Below, piece after piece: positions 1 to 10,212 of a DNA stretch of 64,000 nucleotides; the first letter of the stretch is position 1; every line of letters begins with the position of its first letter. The stretch is from Ensifer sesbaniae (GTDB lineage: Bacteria; Pseudomonadota; Alphaproteobacteria; Rhizobiales; Rhizobiaceae), in the NCBI RefSeq assembly GCF_013283665.1, contig NZ_JABEKU010000001.1, forward strand, positions 744,001 to 808,000. Direction: 5' to 3'. The notes beneath the pieces were generated by a model, which worked only from the letters and a program-made list of their open reading frames with translations, had not been told where the DNA came from and searched no databases. A program made the position numbers and the translations under genes.

Positions 1-424
1 GGCGATAGAGGATAGTCGGCCCGGCGGCGGCCTTCGCTTGCTTCTCCGGTTCCGATAAGGGTGCGCGCGGCTCGGCCCGTTCGAGCGGTGCGCTGGTGAC
101 CGTGTCGGGGAGGCCGAACTGTTGCGGCTCGATGGCGCGTGCGGTTTTTTCCGTCGTCGGGGTCTGCGGTTGCTCGCCGGTCGCAGAGGCGTCTGGCACG
201 GAAGCGCCGCCAGAGGACGTGCCGGGATCGAGTGGCACGTCTTCGCCCGTTTCCGCCTGATCCGGGGCCGGCTCGATTTCCGCCATGTCGGGCGTTTCGA
301 GAACGAGGTCCGGCGTGGCGGCACTCTCGCGGTCACGGATGGCGGCCGCACCCGCATAGAGGATGCCGGTGAAAAGCGCGATCGCGGCGATGCCGCCGGC
401 AAGGGTGTATAAATGCTGCCGCAT
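1..424 (-). CDS. Hypothetical membrane-anchored or exported protein, N-terminal part only
   Basis: Reading down the minus strand from the ATG at 424 gives about 141 open codons that run off the window start. The protein begins with a short basic stretch and one hydrophobic segment (about residues 8-29), which is a signal anchor or signal peptide. It continues into an acidic, Pro/Ala/Glu-rich linker with no recognisable fold, so the functional domain lies outside the window. The start is 13 bases after the end of the S24 regulator gene, so the two are probably cotranscribed. A thermonuclease-like C-terminal domain is possible by analogy with rhizobial proteins of this layout, but that cannot be seen here. 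Confidence 0.6.
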   Translation of the reverse strand, partial: MRQHLYTLAGGIAAIALFTGILYAGAAAIRDRESAATPDLVLETPDMAEIEPAPDQAETGEDVPLDPGTSSGGASVPDASATGEQPQTPTTEKTARAIEPQQFGLPDTVTSAPLERAEPRAPLSEPEKQAKAAAGPTILYR

Positions 425-437
425 CAGGAAGAACGTC

Positions 438-1091
438 CTATTGGCTGGCCCAGATGATCCGGGCGATCCATTCGATCTGGCTGATCTCGAAGCTCCTGTT
501 CGGGTGCTCCGGGTTGAGGGAAAGGAGCTCGATCGTGCGCGGCGTCTGGCGTGTCAGGACCTTGGCCATGACCTCGCCTTCGCGCGTCTTGACCACCACA
601 CGGTCACCGCGCCGAACCTGCGCGCCCGGATCGACGATCAGGGTGTCGCCGTCGCGGTAAAGCGGCATCATGCTGTCGCCCTGGACCTCGAGCGCGTAGA
701 TGCCGGTCCGGCGTTCCGCGGCCGTCGGGAAATCGATCACATCCCAGCCTTGGCCGGCCGGGAAACCGCCGTCGTCGAAGAAGCCGCCCGCGCCCGCCTG
801 GGCAAAGCCGATCAGCGGGATCGCCGCACTCGCCGTCGCCGGGGCAGGGGCTTGCGTGCCATCCGGGCTCAACAGGCTGGTGAACTGGTCCATCGTCGCG
901 CCGGTCGCCTCGAGCACCTTGGCAATCGATTCCGTCGATGGCCAGCGTTCCCGCCCGTCGGCAGAGTGGCGCTTGGATTTGTTGAAGGAGGTGGGGTCGA
1001 GCCCGGCGCGGCGGGCGAGACCCGAAGGCGAGAGCTGATTGCGCTCGGCCAATGCATCGATGGCGTGCCAGATCGTGCCGTGAGACAACAT
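438..1091 (-). CDS. LexA-like S24 family transcriptional regulator
   Basis: This 217-aa protein has an N-terminal helix-turn-helix (about residues 5-72) and a C-terminal S24 peptidase fold (about 95-205). The expected catalytic pair is visible: Ser140 in GDSMMP and Lys177 in EVMAKVL. A possible self-cleavage Ala-Gly lies near residue 99 in GFAQAGAGG. The family comprises phage-type and LexA-type repressors that cleave themselves, classically after DNA damage. No LexA-type SOS box was evident in the 226 bases upstream, so its inducer is unknown. It sits upstream of, and probably cotranscribed with, the anchored protein at the window edge. Confidence 0.85.
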   Translation of the reverse strand: MLSHGTIWHAIDALAERNQLSPSGLARRAGLDPTSFNKSKRHSADGRERWPSTESIAKVLEATGATMDQFTSLLSPDGTQAPAPATASAAIPLIGFAQAGAGGFFDDGGFPAGQGWDVIDFPTAAERRTGIYALEVQGDSMMPLYRDGDTLIVDPGAQVRRGDRVVVKTREGEVMAKVLTRQTPRTIELLSLNPEHPNRSFEISQIEWIARIIWASQ

Positions 1092-1317
1092 GCGAAGGAT
1101 CCGGGCCGAACGGGGCGGCCGCTTGCTGGTTTGTTCTGCACCACACTACCGAAAGCCTGGGTTCCGGTAAAGAATCCGAAGGAAAATAGTCCTTTCTCCG
1201 TCATTTGCCTTGGGGGCGGCGTGCCCTTTGCTTTGCTCGACGGACGGGACAGGCTTTCATCGGAGGGAACGCTTTGTTGGCGCGCATGAAACCCGAGTGT
1301 CTGCCGTTCGATCGCGG

Positions 1318-1833
1318 TCACGCCGTGGCCTTTTCTCGCGCTATCCTTGCCACCACCTCTTCATAGGCGGCCTGCAGCATGGCGCGCACCCGCGGCGGTC
1401 CATCGAGAGGCGCACCGAGATGGTCGTGCCGAAGCTCGTCCATGAAGCGATCCCAGAGCTCGGGGCCGCCATTTTCCATCAGTTCGGCGCGGATGCTGAG
1501 CTCTTCGCTGACCGGCAGGTAGCGCCGTCCCCAGGCGCCGAGCTGGGCCATGATCGGTACCAGCGCGATCGTCATCTCCGTCAGGCTGTAAATGGCCTTC
1601 TGCTTGTGGCTGGGGTCGTCGGCCTTGGTCAGCATGCCCTGCTCGACCAGCATCTTCAGCCGGTCCGCAAGGATGTTCGACGAGATGCCCTCTTGGGATC
1701 GCAGCAATTCTCGGAAGTGCCGTTTACCGCCGAAGATCATGTCACGAATGATGAGCAGGCTCCATTTGTCGCCGAACACTTCGAGCGAAAGATTGATCGG
1801 GCAACCCGAGCGAATGTCGTCCTTCATTGGCAC
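1318..1833 (-). CDS. HxlR-family winged-helix transcriptional regulator
   Basis: The 171-aa product has the HxlR signature: an early Cys (SGCPINLSL), VFGDKWSLLIIRDM, and the wing segment ISSNILADRLKMLVEQGML. HxlR proteins bind DNA as dimers and often respond to electrophiles or thiol stress through the N-terminal Cys. The C-terminal ~60 residues extend past the usual ~110-aa core. The gene is divergent from the SRPBCC gene at 1962, with 128 bases between them, and probably controls it. The start could instead be the second Met at 1827. Confidence 0.88.
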   Translation of the reverse strand: MPMKDDIRSGCPINLSLEVFGDKWSLLIIRDMIFGGKRHFRELLRSQEGISSNILADRLKMLVEQGMLTKADDPSHKQKAIYSLTEMTIALVPIMAQLGAWGRRYLPVSEELSIRAELMENGGPELWDRFMDELRHDHLGAPLDGPPRVRAMLQAAYEEVVARIAREKATA

Positions 1834-1878
1834 CTCTTCAAGACCGCTTGCATTATCGCATCAGTGGAGTTAGCGTGC

Positions 1879-1920
1879 AACTGCTTTCAAAATTATAGCG
1901 GTTTTAATGTGAAATCAGTT
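1879..1920. promoter_or_regulatory. Inverted repeat between HxlR and SRPBCC genes, likely operator
   Basis: Arms AACTGCTTTCA (1879-1889) and TGAAATCAGTT (1910-1920) match at 10 of 11 positions as an inverted repeat, separated by 20 AT-rich bases. It lies inside the divergent intergenic region, where a dimeric HxlR regulator would repress or activate both genes. Binding is inferred from position and symmetry only. Confidence 0.5.
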
Positions 1921-1961
1921 AAACAAGGCCACCGGCTACCGGGTCAGAGGAAACGAGAAAC

Positions 1962-2435
1962 ATGACCGAGCGATCGATTGAACATTCGAGCTTTACCATC
2001 GAGCGCAGCTTCAAGGCGACGCCGGAGCAGGTGTTCAGGGCGTTCTCCGAGCCGGCTGCAAAGGAACGTTGGTTCGTCACTGCTGACGGCTGGCCGGTGG
2101 CCGAATTCAGCCACGACTTCCGTGTCGGCGGCCGCGAAAGCGGTCGCTTCAGCCAGGACGGCGAGACGATCTACTGCGACGACACTGTCTATCTCGACAT
2201 CGTCGAGAACCGCCGGATCATCTTCGCCTATACGATGACAGAGAACGACAGGAGGATTTCCGCCTCCATCGCCACGGTCGATATCCGGCCTGAGGGTCGT
2301 GGATCGCGCCTTGTCTTTACCGAGCAGGCCGCCTTCCTCGATGGGCTCGACAAACTCGAATACCGACGTGAGGGCTGGGAACGGTTGATCGACGCGCTGG
2401 CCAAGGAAGTCGGCGAGACGGCTGCGGCGGCCTGA
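1962..2435 (+). CDS. SRPBCC (AHSA1-like) domain protein
   Basis: The 157-aa protein has the START/AHSA1 fold pattern: an FTIERSFKATPEQVFRAFSE start, a W-rich strand (KERWF), and a C-terminal helix beginning near GWERLIDALAKE. Members bind hydrophobic ligands or act in stress resistance, and the specific ligand is unknown. The gene is preceded by an AGAGGAAACG-type ribosome binding site. The divergent HxlR regulator and shared palindrome suggest inducible expression. Such proteins are more often paired with ArsR regulators, so the HxlR partner is a small departure. Confidence 0.85.
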   Translation: MTERSIEHSSFTIERSFKATPEQVFRAFSEPAAKERWFVTADGWPVAEFSHDFRVGGRESGRFSQDGETIYCDDTVYLDIVENRRIIFAYTMTENDRRISASIATVDIRPEGRGSRLVFTEQAAFLDGLDKLEYRREGWERLIDALAKEVGETAAAA

Positions 2436-2502
2436 CGGCTGTCAGGTTTTCGCAGGGAAACTGAGGTATTCCTGAAGCGCGATCCGGTCTTCCGTTGATG
2501 CT

Positions 2503-3084
2503 TCAATGCATGGCCGCGATCGCGCTGCCGGCAATTCCCATGGAAAAGAACGTGAGGCAGACGGCGGCAATCCGGCGCGGCAGATGGGATGTCGACAAAC
2601 CTTTCGACATCTGTACCAGCATGGCGCCGGCGCCGATCCAGCTCGCTCCGACGGCGACGATCAGCAGTGAGAAGCCCGCGATCCAGTGCCAGACGGCTGC
2701 CAGTCCGGTTTGCGGCAGCAGCACCAGCGCGACGATCAGCGCCTTCGGATTGAGCAGCGTCGTGACGAAGACCTGACGGATGGAGATGACGACACCTTCG
2801 CTGCGCTCGGCATCGGTGGTCCAGAGCGCATAGGCGAGGTAGAGAACCCAGCAGGCGGCGACGAGCCTGAGCGCAAGGCCGAGCTGCGGATGGGCGGCGA
2901 GGAATGGCGCCAGAAGCGCCACGGCCGGAATGATGACGGCGAGATAGCCGCCGAGCTCGCCGATCAGCAACGGCAGCGAACGGCGGAGCCCGACTGAGGC
3001 GCCGGAGAGCCAGAGCAGCGTGTTCGTCGGGCCCGGCGTTGCGAGCAGGATCAGGGCGGCAAGGGCGAAGGCGAGCGGTTGCAT
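2503..3084 (-). CDS. LysE/RhtB-family amino acid exporter
   Basis: This 193-aa, multi-helix membrane protein begins with the LysE-type pattern ALILLATPGPTNTLLW, in which the conserved PGP(T/N) motif follows the first helix. The ATG at 3084 is chosen because it starts directly on the first membrane helix. The longer frame to 3189 adds a hydrophilic 35-residue tail unlike the family. LysE proteins export amino acids or related small solutes; the substrate here is not predictable. It stands alone between the SRPBCC gene and the divergent EamA transporter. Confidence 0.85.
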   Translation of the reverse strand: MQPLAFALAALILLATPGPTNTLLWLSGASVGLRRSLPLLIGELGGYLAVIIPAVALLAPFLAAHPQLGLALRLVAACWVLYLAYALWTTDAERSEGVVISIRQVFVTTLLNPKALIVALVLLPQTGLAAVWHWIAGFSLLIVAVGASWIGAGAMLVQMSKGLSTSHLPRRIAAVCLTFFSMGIAGSAIAAMH

Positions 3085-3299
3085 ATCGTTGGACCTGGTT
3101 TCGTGGCCGTTATCGCCGTCTTGTAGCAACCGCGCAAGCGCCCGGTCTTGATCTCCATCAAGCGCGCTCCGATCCTTCCAGGAAACCATCCCAAGAAATC
3201 GCTACAACCGGCCGCGGAACACCCCTTCCGCGTGTATCCCGGTCGCGCTATCAGACCGTCGCTGCCGCTCTTCTTCCCGCCGGCGCGATCGAGGCTTCC

Positions 3300-4223
3300 A
3301 TGAACAAGACCGTCCTGTCAGGCATCGTCATGACGACGTTTTCCTATTTCCTGTTCTCGTTGCAGGACGCGTCGGTCAAATGGCTCGTCGACGGCTATTC
3401 GGTCTGGCAGATCCTGTTTACCCGCAGCATCACCATCCTCGTGCTTTGCCTGGTCATTGGCCGCGGCAAGCTGGTGCGCAGCGCCGTCGCGTCCCCGGTG
3501 ATCAAGCCGCTCTTCGTGCGCAACCTGCTGCTGCTCGCCGCCTGGCTCTCCTATTTCAACGCGGCGCGCGATCTCGGCCTCGCGGAGATGACGACGCTCT
3601 ACTATGCCGCGCCGATCATCGTGACGCTGCTCGCCGTGCCGATGCTGAACGAGGACGTCCCGCCGATCCGCTGGTTCGCCGTTTTCGTCGGCTTCGTCGG
3701 CGTGCTCATCGCCTGTGATCCGCTCGGCACCGGCATGAAGCTGTCGCTGCCCGTGTTCCTGGCGCTCACCGCCGCCGTCTTCTGGGCGATCGGCACCGTC
3801 ATGCTGCGCAAGACCGCGCTCCAGGAAACGACCTTGGTGCAGATGACCATCTCCAACGTCTTCTTCATCGCGATGACCGGGCTTGCCGTCGGCTTCTTCT
3901 GGACGCCGCCGGCGCTCTTCGACGTCGCCCTGATGGCGGGCACCGGCGTCATTGCCGGCATTGGCCAGTTCGCGCTGTTCGAGGGCATGCGTCGGGCGCC
4001 GATCTCGGTCATCGCGCCCTTCGAATACACCTCACTCGTCTGGGCCTTCGGCTTGGGCTTCCTGATCTGGGGTGACGTCCCGGCCGTCAACGTCTTTGCC
4101 GGCGCCGGCCTGATCTTCGCGGCCGGCCTGCTGATCATCGTCGGCGAACGCTTGGCGCATCGTCGCGCCGGTGCATCCCTAGACGGACGTACTGTCGATC
4201 AGACCGCCTCAGAGGTCGTGTAG
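3300..4223 (+). CDS. EamA/DMT-family transporter
   Basis: The 307-aa product is a ten-helix drug/metabolite transporter with two EamA repeats (about residues 5-140 and 150-285). FSLQDASVKWLV in the first helix pair and LNEDVPPIRWFAVFVGFVGV at the end of the first repeat are typical. The ATG at 3300 begins the first hydrophobic helix; upstream in-frame sequence is arginine-rich and not protein-like. Substrate is unknown. It is monocistronic, and the next gene (fadB) converges on it. Confidence 0.87.
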   Translation: MNKTVLSGIVMTTFSYFLFSLQDASVKWLVDGYSVWQILFTRSITILVLCLVIGRGKLVRSAVASPVIKPLFVRNLLLLAAWLSYFNAARDLGLAEMTTLYYAAPIIVTLLAVPMLNEDVPPIRWFAVFVGFVGVLIACDPLGTGMKLSLPVFLALTAAVFWAIGTVMLRKTALQETTLVQMTISNVFFIAMTGLAVGFFWTPPALFDVALMAGTGVIAGIGQFALFEGMRRAPISVIAPFEYTSLVWAFGLGFLIWGDVPAVNVFAGAGLIFAAGLLIIVGERLAHRRAGASLDGRTVDQTASEVV

Positions 4224-4309
4224 CGGCGCTCCACCGTTTCCTCCTAGATGCGGAGACCTTCGCCTGGACGGACGTAAGCAACGACGCATGTCAGGCGGGA
4301 AAGCCGGGG

Positions 4310-4345
4310 CCTGAAACGAAAGCAGGCCCCGCGAGGGGGCCTGCT
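4310..4345 (-). terminator. Rho-independent terminator of the fad operon
   Basis: A perfect 10-bp stem (AGCAGGCCCC / GGGGCCTGCT, 4321-4345, five-base loop) lies 18 bases past the fadB stop. On the minus strand it is followed by a T-rich TTTCGTTT tail. The convergent EamA gene ends about 90 bases away. Confidence 0.75.
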
Positions 4346-4363
4346 TCCTTCGGTGAACTTGGC

Positions 4364-6580
4364 TTACGCCGCCTGCTTCTTCTCGCCATAGGGGTCGTAG
4401 CGGCCGTAGAAGGTCTCGCCGCGTTCGGCCATCTCCTTCAGGAGCGCCGTCGGCTTGAAATGGTCGCCATAGTCCTTGGCAAGCTTCTCGCACATCTTGA
4501 CGAAGGCCTTTACGCCCATGCCGTCGATGTAGGAGAGCGTACCGCCGGTATAGGGCGCGAAGCCGAAGCCGAGGATCGAGCCGACATCCGATTCGCGCGG
4601 GTCGGTGACGATGCCTTCTTCCATGGTGCGGGCGGCTTCGAGTGCGATCGTCGCCAGGAAGCGCTGCTTCAGTACCTCGACATCGATCTTGTCGGCGTCC
4701 TTCTGCGGATAGAGCGTCTTCAGCTCCGGCCACAGGTACTTCTTGGCGGGCTTCGCCGGGTACTCGTAGAAGCCTTTGCCGTTCTTGCGGCCGCGACGGT
4801 CGAGCTCGTCGACCATCTTGTTGATCAGCGCCATGTGCTTGGGATCGACGGCCTTTTCGCCAAGGTCGGCGACGGTGGCCTTCAGGATCTTCTGGCTGAG
4901 ATCGATCGCCACCTCGTCGTTGAGCGACAGCGGACCAACCGGCATGCCGGCCATCTTGGCGGCATTCTCGATCATCGCCGGCGGCACGCCTTCGATCAGC
5001 ATGTCATAGGCTTCGTGGATATAGCGGAAGACGCAGCGGTTGACATAGAAGCCGCGGGTGTCGTTGACGACGATCGGCGTCTTCTTGATCGCGGCGACAT
5101 AGTCGAGCGCCGTGGCGAGCGCCTTGTCGCCGGTTTCCTTGCCGAGGATCACTTCCGTCAGCATCATCTTCTCGACCGGCGAGAAGAAGTGGATGCCGAT
5201 GAACTGGCCGGGGCGCTTGGAGTTCTTGGCAAGGCCGGTGATCGGCAGCGTCGAGGTGTTGGAGGCAAAGATCGCGTCTTCGGCAATCACCGCTTCCACC
5301 TTCTCGATCACGTCCTTCTTGACCTGGCGATCCTCGAACACCGCCTCGACGACGAGGCCGGCGCTCTTGAGGTCGTTGTAGTCGGCCGACGGCGCGATGC
5401 GGGCAAGCAGCGCTTCGCCCTCTTCCTTGGTCAGACGGCCCTTGCCGATCGAATCCTTGACCAGGCCCTCCGAGTGGGCCTTGCCCTTTTCGGCCGCTTC
5501 CATGTCGCGGTCGATCAGCGTGACGGGGATGCCGGCGGCGGCCGTCACATAGGCGATCGAGGCGCCCATGAAGCCGGCGCCGACGACGCCCACATGCTTG
5601 AACTCCGACTTCGGCACGCCGGCCGGGCGGCGGGCGCCCTTGCCGAGCTCCTGCATCGAGATGAACAGCGAGCGGATCATCGAGAAGGCTTCGGTCGTCT
5701 GAAGAATCTCGGTGAAGTAGCGCTGCTCGATCTTGAGCGCCGTATCGAACGGCACCTGCAGGCCTTCATAGACGCATTTCAGGATGGCGATGGCGCCCGG
5801 ATAGTTGCCGTAGGTCTCGCGGCGCAGAATGCCGGAGGCAGCCGGCCAGAGTTGGGCCGAAGCCGGCGTCCAGATACCGCCGCCCGGAACCTTGTAGCCC
5901 TTCTCGTCCCAGGGCTGCACCGGCTTCAGGCCGTTCTTGATCATCGCCTTGGCGGCGTCGACCAGCTTGTCGGCGTCGACGACTTCGTGCACGAGGCCGA
6001 GCGCCTTGGCGCGCGCCGCCGTCAACGACGAGCCTGTCGTCATCATTTGCAGCGCATCCTGCGCGTTGGTGAGGCGCGGCACGCGCTGGGTGCCGCCGGC
6101 GCCCGGGAAGATGCCGACCTTGACCTCGGGAAGCGCGATCTTCACCGATTTCGAATTGGATGCGACGCGGCCGTGGCAGGCGAGCGACAGCTCGAAGGCG
6201 CCGCCCATGCAGGTGCCGTTGATCGCCGAGACCCAGGGCTTGCCCGAGGTTTCGAGCTTGCGGAAGAGCCCGGTCATGCGGCCGACCAGGTCGAAGAGCT
6301 TCTGGGCGGCGTTATCCGGATCCTTCTTCTTCTCCTCCTGCTGGAACGTGAACATCGACTTGATCATCGACAGGTCCGCGCCGCCGGAGAAGCTCGACTT
6401 GCCAGACGTGAAGACGACGCCCTTGACCGCAGCGTCGGCGGTGGTTGCGTCGACGATGGCGTTGAGCTCTTCCATTACCTCCTGAGTGAAGACGTTCATC
6501 GACTTCTCAGGCATGTCCCAGGTGACGAGCGCGATGCCGTCGGCGTCGGTCTCCATCTTGAAATTGGTGTATTGCGTCAT
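4364..6580 (-). CDS. fadB: Fatty acid oxidation multifunctional protein: enoyl-CoA hydratase / 3-hydroxyacyl-CoA dehydrogenase
   Basis: The 738-aa protein carries an N-terminal crotonase domain (about residues 5-210, with the oxyanion segment [20 protein letters not shown]). A 3-hydroxyacyl-CoA dehydrogenase follows, with the NAD-binding [13 protein letters not shown] near residue 335, and then two C-terminal 3HCDH helical domains with [16 protein letters not shown]. It hydrates trans-2-enoyl-CoA and oxidises the 3-hydroxyacyl-CoA, the middle steps of beta-oxidation, in the cytosol. It forms the alpha subunit of a complex with the FadA thiolase encoded in the same operon. It starts 11 bases after the small lipoprotein gene and is followed by a strong terminator. 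Confidence 0.95.
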   Translation of the reverse strand: MTQYTNFKMETDADGIALVTWDMPEKSMNVFTQEVMEELNAIVDATTADAAVKGVVFTSGKSSFSGGADLSMIKSMFTFQQEEKKKDPDNAAQKLFDLVGRMTGLFRKLETSGKPWVSAINGTCMGGAFELSLACHGRVASNSKSVKIALPEVKVGIFPGAGGTQRVPRLTNAQDALQMMTTGSSLTAARAKALGLVHEVVDADKLVDAAKAMIKNGLKPVQPWDEKGYKVPGGGIWTPASAQLWPAASGILRRETYGNYPGAIAILKCVYEGLQVPFDTALKIEQRYFTEILQTTEAFSMIRSLFISMQELGKGARRPAGVPKSEFKHVGVVGAGFMGASIAYVTAAAGIPVTLIDRDMEAAEKGKAHSEGLVKDSIGKGRLTKEEGEALLARIAPSADYNDLKSAGLVVEAVFEDRQVKKDVIEKVEAVIAEDAIFASNTSTLPITGLAKNSKRPGQFIGIHFFSPVEKMMLTEVILGKETGDKALATALDYVAAIKKTPIVVNDTRGFYVNRCVFRYIHEAYDMLIEGVPPAMIENAAKMAGMPVGPLSLNDEVAIDLSQKILKATVADLGEKAVDPKHMALINKMVDELDRRGRKNGKGFYEYPAKPAKKYLWPELKTLYPQKDADKIDVEVLKQRFLATIALEAARTMEEGIVTDPRESDVGSILGFGFAPYTGGTLSYIDGMGVKAFVKMCEKLAKDYGDHFKPTALLKEMAERGETFYGRYDPYGEKKQAA

Positions 6581-6591
6581 GGTTCTCCCCC

Positions 6592-7005
6592 TCAGTAGAG
6601 AATGGGTTCGATGCGCAGCGAGATGTTCGATCCGCCGCTGTAACGTTGTTTGCTGGTGTTGGTGGCGATCAGCCGTCCGTCGCGCTCGACGCGGATGGTG
6701 AAGCCCGCGTCGACGGCCTTGTCGAGCTCGGGCTTCGGCACCTGCAGCACGAAGGGTACGCGGGTAGCCTTGCCGTCGCTGACGACCGATGTCTCGGCGA
6801 TCAGCTTGGCGGCGGCGTCCGCCACGCCCTGGTCCTCGAGCCTTATGGTGACGGTACCGGCCGGAACCGGTCCGCTGGCGACATTGGTGATCGCACCGGT
6901 GAGCGTGAAGCTATCGCCGCCCTCTTCCTCGTCGGAGACGCAGCCGGCGGCTGCAAGCAGCCCCAGGCCCATCAGTCCGAGAAGCGTGCGGCGCATCCCG
7001 TCCAT
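6592..7005 (-). CDS. YbaY/YscW-like lipoprotein within the fad operon
   Basis: This 137-aa product has a lipoprotein signal peptide ending in the lipobox LAAAGC. One beta-rich domain follows (FTLTGAITN...[22 protein letters not shown]), which matches the YbaY-type lipoprotein pattern. The start at 7005 lies 2 bases after the fadA stop and the stop is 11 bases before fadB, so it is translationally embedded in the beta-oxidation operon. The second Met (6996) is an alternative start. YbaY proteins are periplasm-facing and poorly understood, and no direct role in fatty acid degradation is known to me. Confidence 0.75.
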   Translation of the reverse strand: MDGMRRTLLGLMGLGLLAAAGCVSDEEEGGDSFTLTGAITNVASGPVPAGTVTIRLEDQGVADAAAKLIAETSVVSDGKATRVPFVLQVPKPELDKAVDAGFTIRVERDGRLIATNTSKQRYSGGSNISLRIEPILY

Positions 7006-7007
7006 CG

Positions 7008-8216
7008 TCAGACCCTTTCGATGACCGTGGCCGTGCCCATGCCGGCGCCGATGCACAGTGTCACGAGCGCGGTGTTGAGATCGCGGCGTTCCAGTTCGTC
7101 GAGCACGGTGCCGAGGATCATCGCGCCGGTGGCGCCGAGCGGATGGCCCATGGCGATCGCGCCGCCGTTGACGTTGATCTTGTCGTGCGGGATGTCGAAG
7201 GCCTGCATGTAGCGCAGCACGACTGCGGCGAAGGCTTCGTTGAGCTCGAAGAGATCGATGTCCGACAGTTTCATGTCGGCGCGCTTCAGGAGCTTTTCGG
7301 TGACGTCGACCGGGCCGGTCAGCATCAGCGCCGGGTCGGAGCCGATATTGGCGAAGGCGCGGATGCGGGCGCGAGGCTTCAGGCCCATGCTCTCGCCGCC
7401 GGCCTTGGAGCCGAGCAGCACGGCTGCGGCACCGTCGACGATGCCGGAGGAGTTGCCGGCATGGTGCACGTAGTTGATCTTCTCGATTTCCGGATGCGCC
7501 TGGATGGCGACGGCCTCGAAGCCGCCCATCTCGCCCGGCATCTGGAACGACGGGTTGAGCGCGGCGAGCGCCTGCATGTCGGTGCCGGGACGCATGTGCT
7601 CGTCACGGTCGAGGATCGTCAGGCCGTTCTGATCCTTGACCGGCACGACGGACTTATTGAAGTAACCCTTTTCCCAGGAATGTGCGGCGCGTTTCTGGCT
7701 CTCCACTGCATAGGCATCGACGTCGTCGCGGCTGAAGCCGTATTTGGTGGCGATCAGATCGGCGGAAACGCCCTGCGGCATGAAATAGGCCGGCAGGTTG
7801 ACCGAGGGGTCCATGAACCAGGAACCGCCGGACATGCCCAGGCCGACGCGCGACATGCTCTCGACGCCACCGGCAATGACGATGTCGTCGGCACCCTGGG
7901 CGATCTTGGCAGCGCCGAAGTTGACGGCGTCGAGACCGGAGGCGCAAAAGCGCGAGATCTGCATGCCGGGGGCGCGGGTCGAATAGCCGGCTTCGAAGGC
8001 GGCGGCCTTCGGGATCACCGAACCGGCATCCATCACCGGATCGACGCAGCCCATGATGATGTCGTCCACGGTCGACGTATCGAGGTCGTTGCGGTCACGC
8101 ACCGCTTCCAGCATCTTGGCGGCGAGGCGCACGGAGGGCACTTCGTGCAGCGATCCGTCCTTCTTGCCACGGCCGCGCGGCGTGCGCACGTGGTCGTAAA
8201 CGAAGACTTTCGTCAT
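7008..8216 (-). CDS. fadA: Acetyl-CoA C-acyltransferase (3-ketoacyl-CoA thiolase)
   Basis: The 402-aa thiolase contains the acyl-accepting Cys at about residue 90 ([10 protein letters not shown]), the His motif [15 protein letters not shown] near residue 358, and the C-terminal acid/base Cys in CIGAGMGTA near residue 386. Length and order match degradative thiolase I. It cleaves 3-ketoacyl-CoA with CoA to acetyl-CoA plus a shortened acyl-CoA and should pair with FadB downstream. It is preceded by a GGGAGAT-type ribosome binding site and lies 71 bases after fadE. Confidence 0.94.
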   Translation of the reverse strand: MTKVFVYDHVRTPRGRGKKDGSLHEVPSVRLAAKMLEAVRDRNDLDTSTVDDIIMGCVDPVMDAGSVIPKAAAFEAGYSTRAPGMQISRFCASGLDAVNFGAAKIAQGADDIVIAGGVESMSRVGLGMSGGSWFMDPSVNLPAYFMPQGVSADLIATKYGFSRDDVDAYAVESQKRAAHSWEKGYFNKSVVPVKDQNGLTILDRDEHMRPGTDMQALAALNPSFQMPGEMGGFEAVAIQAHPEIEKINYVHHAGNSSGIVDGAAAVLLGSKAGGESMGLKPRARIRAFANIGSDPALMLTGPVDVTEKLLKRADMKLSDIDLFELNEAFAAVVLRYMQAFDIPHDKINVNGGAIAMGHPLGATGAMILGTVLDELERRDLNTALVTLCIGAGMGTATVIERV

Positions 8217-8287
8217 GTCTCATCTCCCTTTCGGCAGCACCGGAAGTGCCGCCAGTCAAAACATTTTAGATCGAGTCCGCGGCGAGA

Positions 8288-10084
8288 TTAGAAAGCGGCC
8301 GCGTCGAGCGCCATCAGCGTGTCGGCACCGGTTTCGATGCGGGCTTTGCGCAGGGCCGTTTCCGGCAGGATCCTTTCCATGAAGAACGTCGCGGTGATCA
8401 GCTTGTTCTTCAGATAGTCTGCGCGCGCCGTTTCGCCAGAGGCAAGTTTTTCCTGCGCGGTCTTGGCGATCTTCGCCCACATGTAGCCAAGCACGACGAG
8501 GCCGAAGAGGTGCATGTAGTCGGTCGAGCCGGCGCCGGCATTGTCGGGCTTGGCCATGGCGTTCTGCATGAACCACATGGTGGCGGCCTGCAGGTCGTTG
8601 AGGCCCTTCTTCAGCGCCTTGGTATAGGCGGCGAGCTTCTCGTTGCTGCGGTTTTCCTCGCAGAAGTCGCCGATCTCTTTGAACAGCGCCATGACCGCAC
8701 GGCCGCCGTTCAAGGCCAGCTTGCGGCCGACGAGGTCGAGCGCCTGGATGCCGTTGGCGCCTTCGTAGATCATGGCGATACGGGCATCGCGGACATACTG
8801 GCTCATGCCGTGTTCTTCGATGTAGCCGTGGCCGCCGAACATCTGCTGCGCCATGACGGCGTGGTCGAAGCCCTTGTCGGTCAGGACCCCCTTCAGGATC
8901 GGCGTCATCAGACCGAGGATGTCATCGGCCGTCTGGCGATCGGTTTCGTTGTCGGAACGGTGGGCGATGTCGGACTTCAGCGCGGTCCACAACGTGAAGG
9001 CGCGGCCGGCTTCGTTGAAGGCCCTGATCGTCATCAGCGTGCGGCGGACGTCCGGATGCACGATGATCGGGTCGGCCTTCTTGTCCGGTGCCTTCGGGCC
9101 GGAAAGCGAGCGGCCCTGGATGCGGTCGCGGGCATAGTTGGCGGCGTTCTGGTAGGCGACTTCCGCGATCGAGAGGCCTTGCATGCCGACGCCGAGGCGG
9201 GCCTCGTTCATCATCACGAACATGGCGTTGAGGCCCTTGTTCTCTGCGCCGATCAGATAGCCCTCGGCTTCGTCATAGTTCATGACGCAGGTGGCGTTGC
9301 CGTGGATGCCCATCTTGTGTTCGATCGCGCCGCAGGAAACGCCGTTGCGTTCACCCGGTTCGCCGTCGGCATTCAGCTTGAACTTCGGCACGATGAACAG
9401 CGAGATGCCCTTCACGCCTTCCGGTGCGCCCTCGATGCGGGCAAGCACCAGGTGGATGATGTTTTCCGACATGTCGTGTTCGCCGGCGGAGATGAAGATC
9501 TTCTGGCCGGAAATCTTGTAGGTGCCGTTACCAGCGGGCACTGCCTTGGTGCGCAGCAGGCCGAGGTCGGTGCCGCAATGCGGTTCGGTCAGGTTCATCG
9601 TGCCGGTCCAGGTGCCGGTCACCATCTTCGGCAGATAGGTCTGCTTCTGTTCGTCCGAACCGTGAACGAGGATCGCGGCGATCGCGCCCTGGGTGAGGCC
9701 CGGATACATGGTCAGCGCCATATTGGCCGAGGACATGTATTCGCCGACGGCGGTGTGCAGCGTATAGGGCAGGCCCTGGCCGCCGAATTCCTCGGGAACG
9801 GCAAGGCCGAGCCAGCCGCCTTCACGATAGAGATTGAAGGCTTCCTTGAACCCCTTCGGCACGCTGACCGATGCGTCGTCGTGGCGCTTGCAGCCTTCCT
9901 GGTCGCCGGAGAGATTGATCGGGAACAGAACCTCTTCGGCGAGCTTGGCGGCTTCACCAACGATTGCTTCGATCATGTCGGGCGTCGCGTCGGCGAAGCC
10001 CGGAAGGTTGTTGTAGCGTTCGATGCCGAGCACGTCGTTCAGGATGAAAAGGGTGTCGTCGACTGGAGCCTTGTAGATGGGCAT
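8288..10084 (-). CDS. fadE: Acyl-CoA dehydrogenase, long (~600 aa) type with C-terminal extension
   Basis: The 598-aa flavoprotein has the acyl-CoA dehydrogenase N, middle ([17 protein letters not shown]) and C domains, plus the extra C-terminal helical domain of the ~600-aa subfamily that also includes DmdC. The segment [18 protein letters not shown] near residue 438 supplies the usual catalytic Glu. It introduces the trans-2 double bond in acyl-CoA and passes electrons to electron-transfer flavoprotein. It is the first gene of the fadE-fadA-lipoprotein-fadB operon. The symbol is functional, because chain-length preference cannot be read from sequence. Confidence 0.9.
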   Translation of the reverse strand: MPIYKAPVDDTLFILNDVLGIERYNNLPGFADATPDMIEAIVGEAAKLAEEVLFPINLSGDQEGCKRHDDASVSVPKGFKEAFNLYREGGWLGLAVPEEFGGQGLPYTLHTAVGEYMSSANMALTMYPGLTQGAIAAILVHGSDEQKQTYLPKMVTGTWTGTMNLTEPHCGTDLGLLRTKAVPAGNGTYKISGQKIFISAGEHDMSENIIHLVLARIEGAPEGVKGISLFIVPKFKLNADGEPGERNGVSCGAIEHKMGIHGNATCVMNYDEAEGYLIGAENKGLNAMFVMMNEARLGVGMQGLSIAEVAYQNAANYARDRIQGRSLSGPKAPDKKADPIIVHPDVRRTLMTIRAFNEAGRAFTLWTALKSDIAHRSDNETDRQTADDILGLMTPILKGVLTDKGFDHAVMAQQMFGGHGYIEEHGMSQYVRDARIAMIYEGANGIQALDLVGRKLALNGGRAVMALFKEIGDFCEENRSNEKLAAYTKALKKGLNDLQAATMWFMQNAMAKPDNAGAGSTDYMHLFGLVVLGYMWAKIAKTAQEKLASGETARADYLKNKLITATFFMERILPETALRKARIETGADTLMALDAAAF

Positions 10085-10212
10085 TCTTTCCTCGCCTTTG
10101 GTGCTTCGGGCGTCTCGTCGTCGACGCCCGGTTGCAGATGCCGGATGCGCCGCCCTCCTCTAGGGCGCCGTGCGTTCGGACGAACGTAGAAGGGACGCCC
10201 TAGCACTTTGAT

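Noticed and set aside
4460..6598. Open frame of about 712 codons antisense to fadB
   Set aside because: Composition is rich in Arg, Asp, His and Gly as expected of a reverse-strand shadow; fadB carries all catalytic motifs.
8510..10189. Open frame of about 559 codons antisense to fadE
   Set aside because: A shadow of the acyl-CoA dehydrogenase gene, with no recognisable domain or ribosome binding site.
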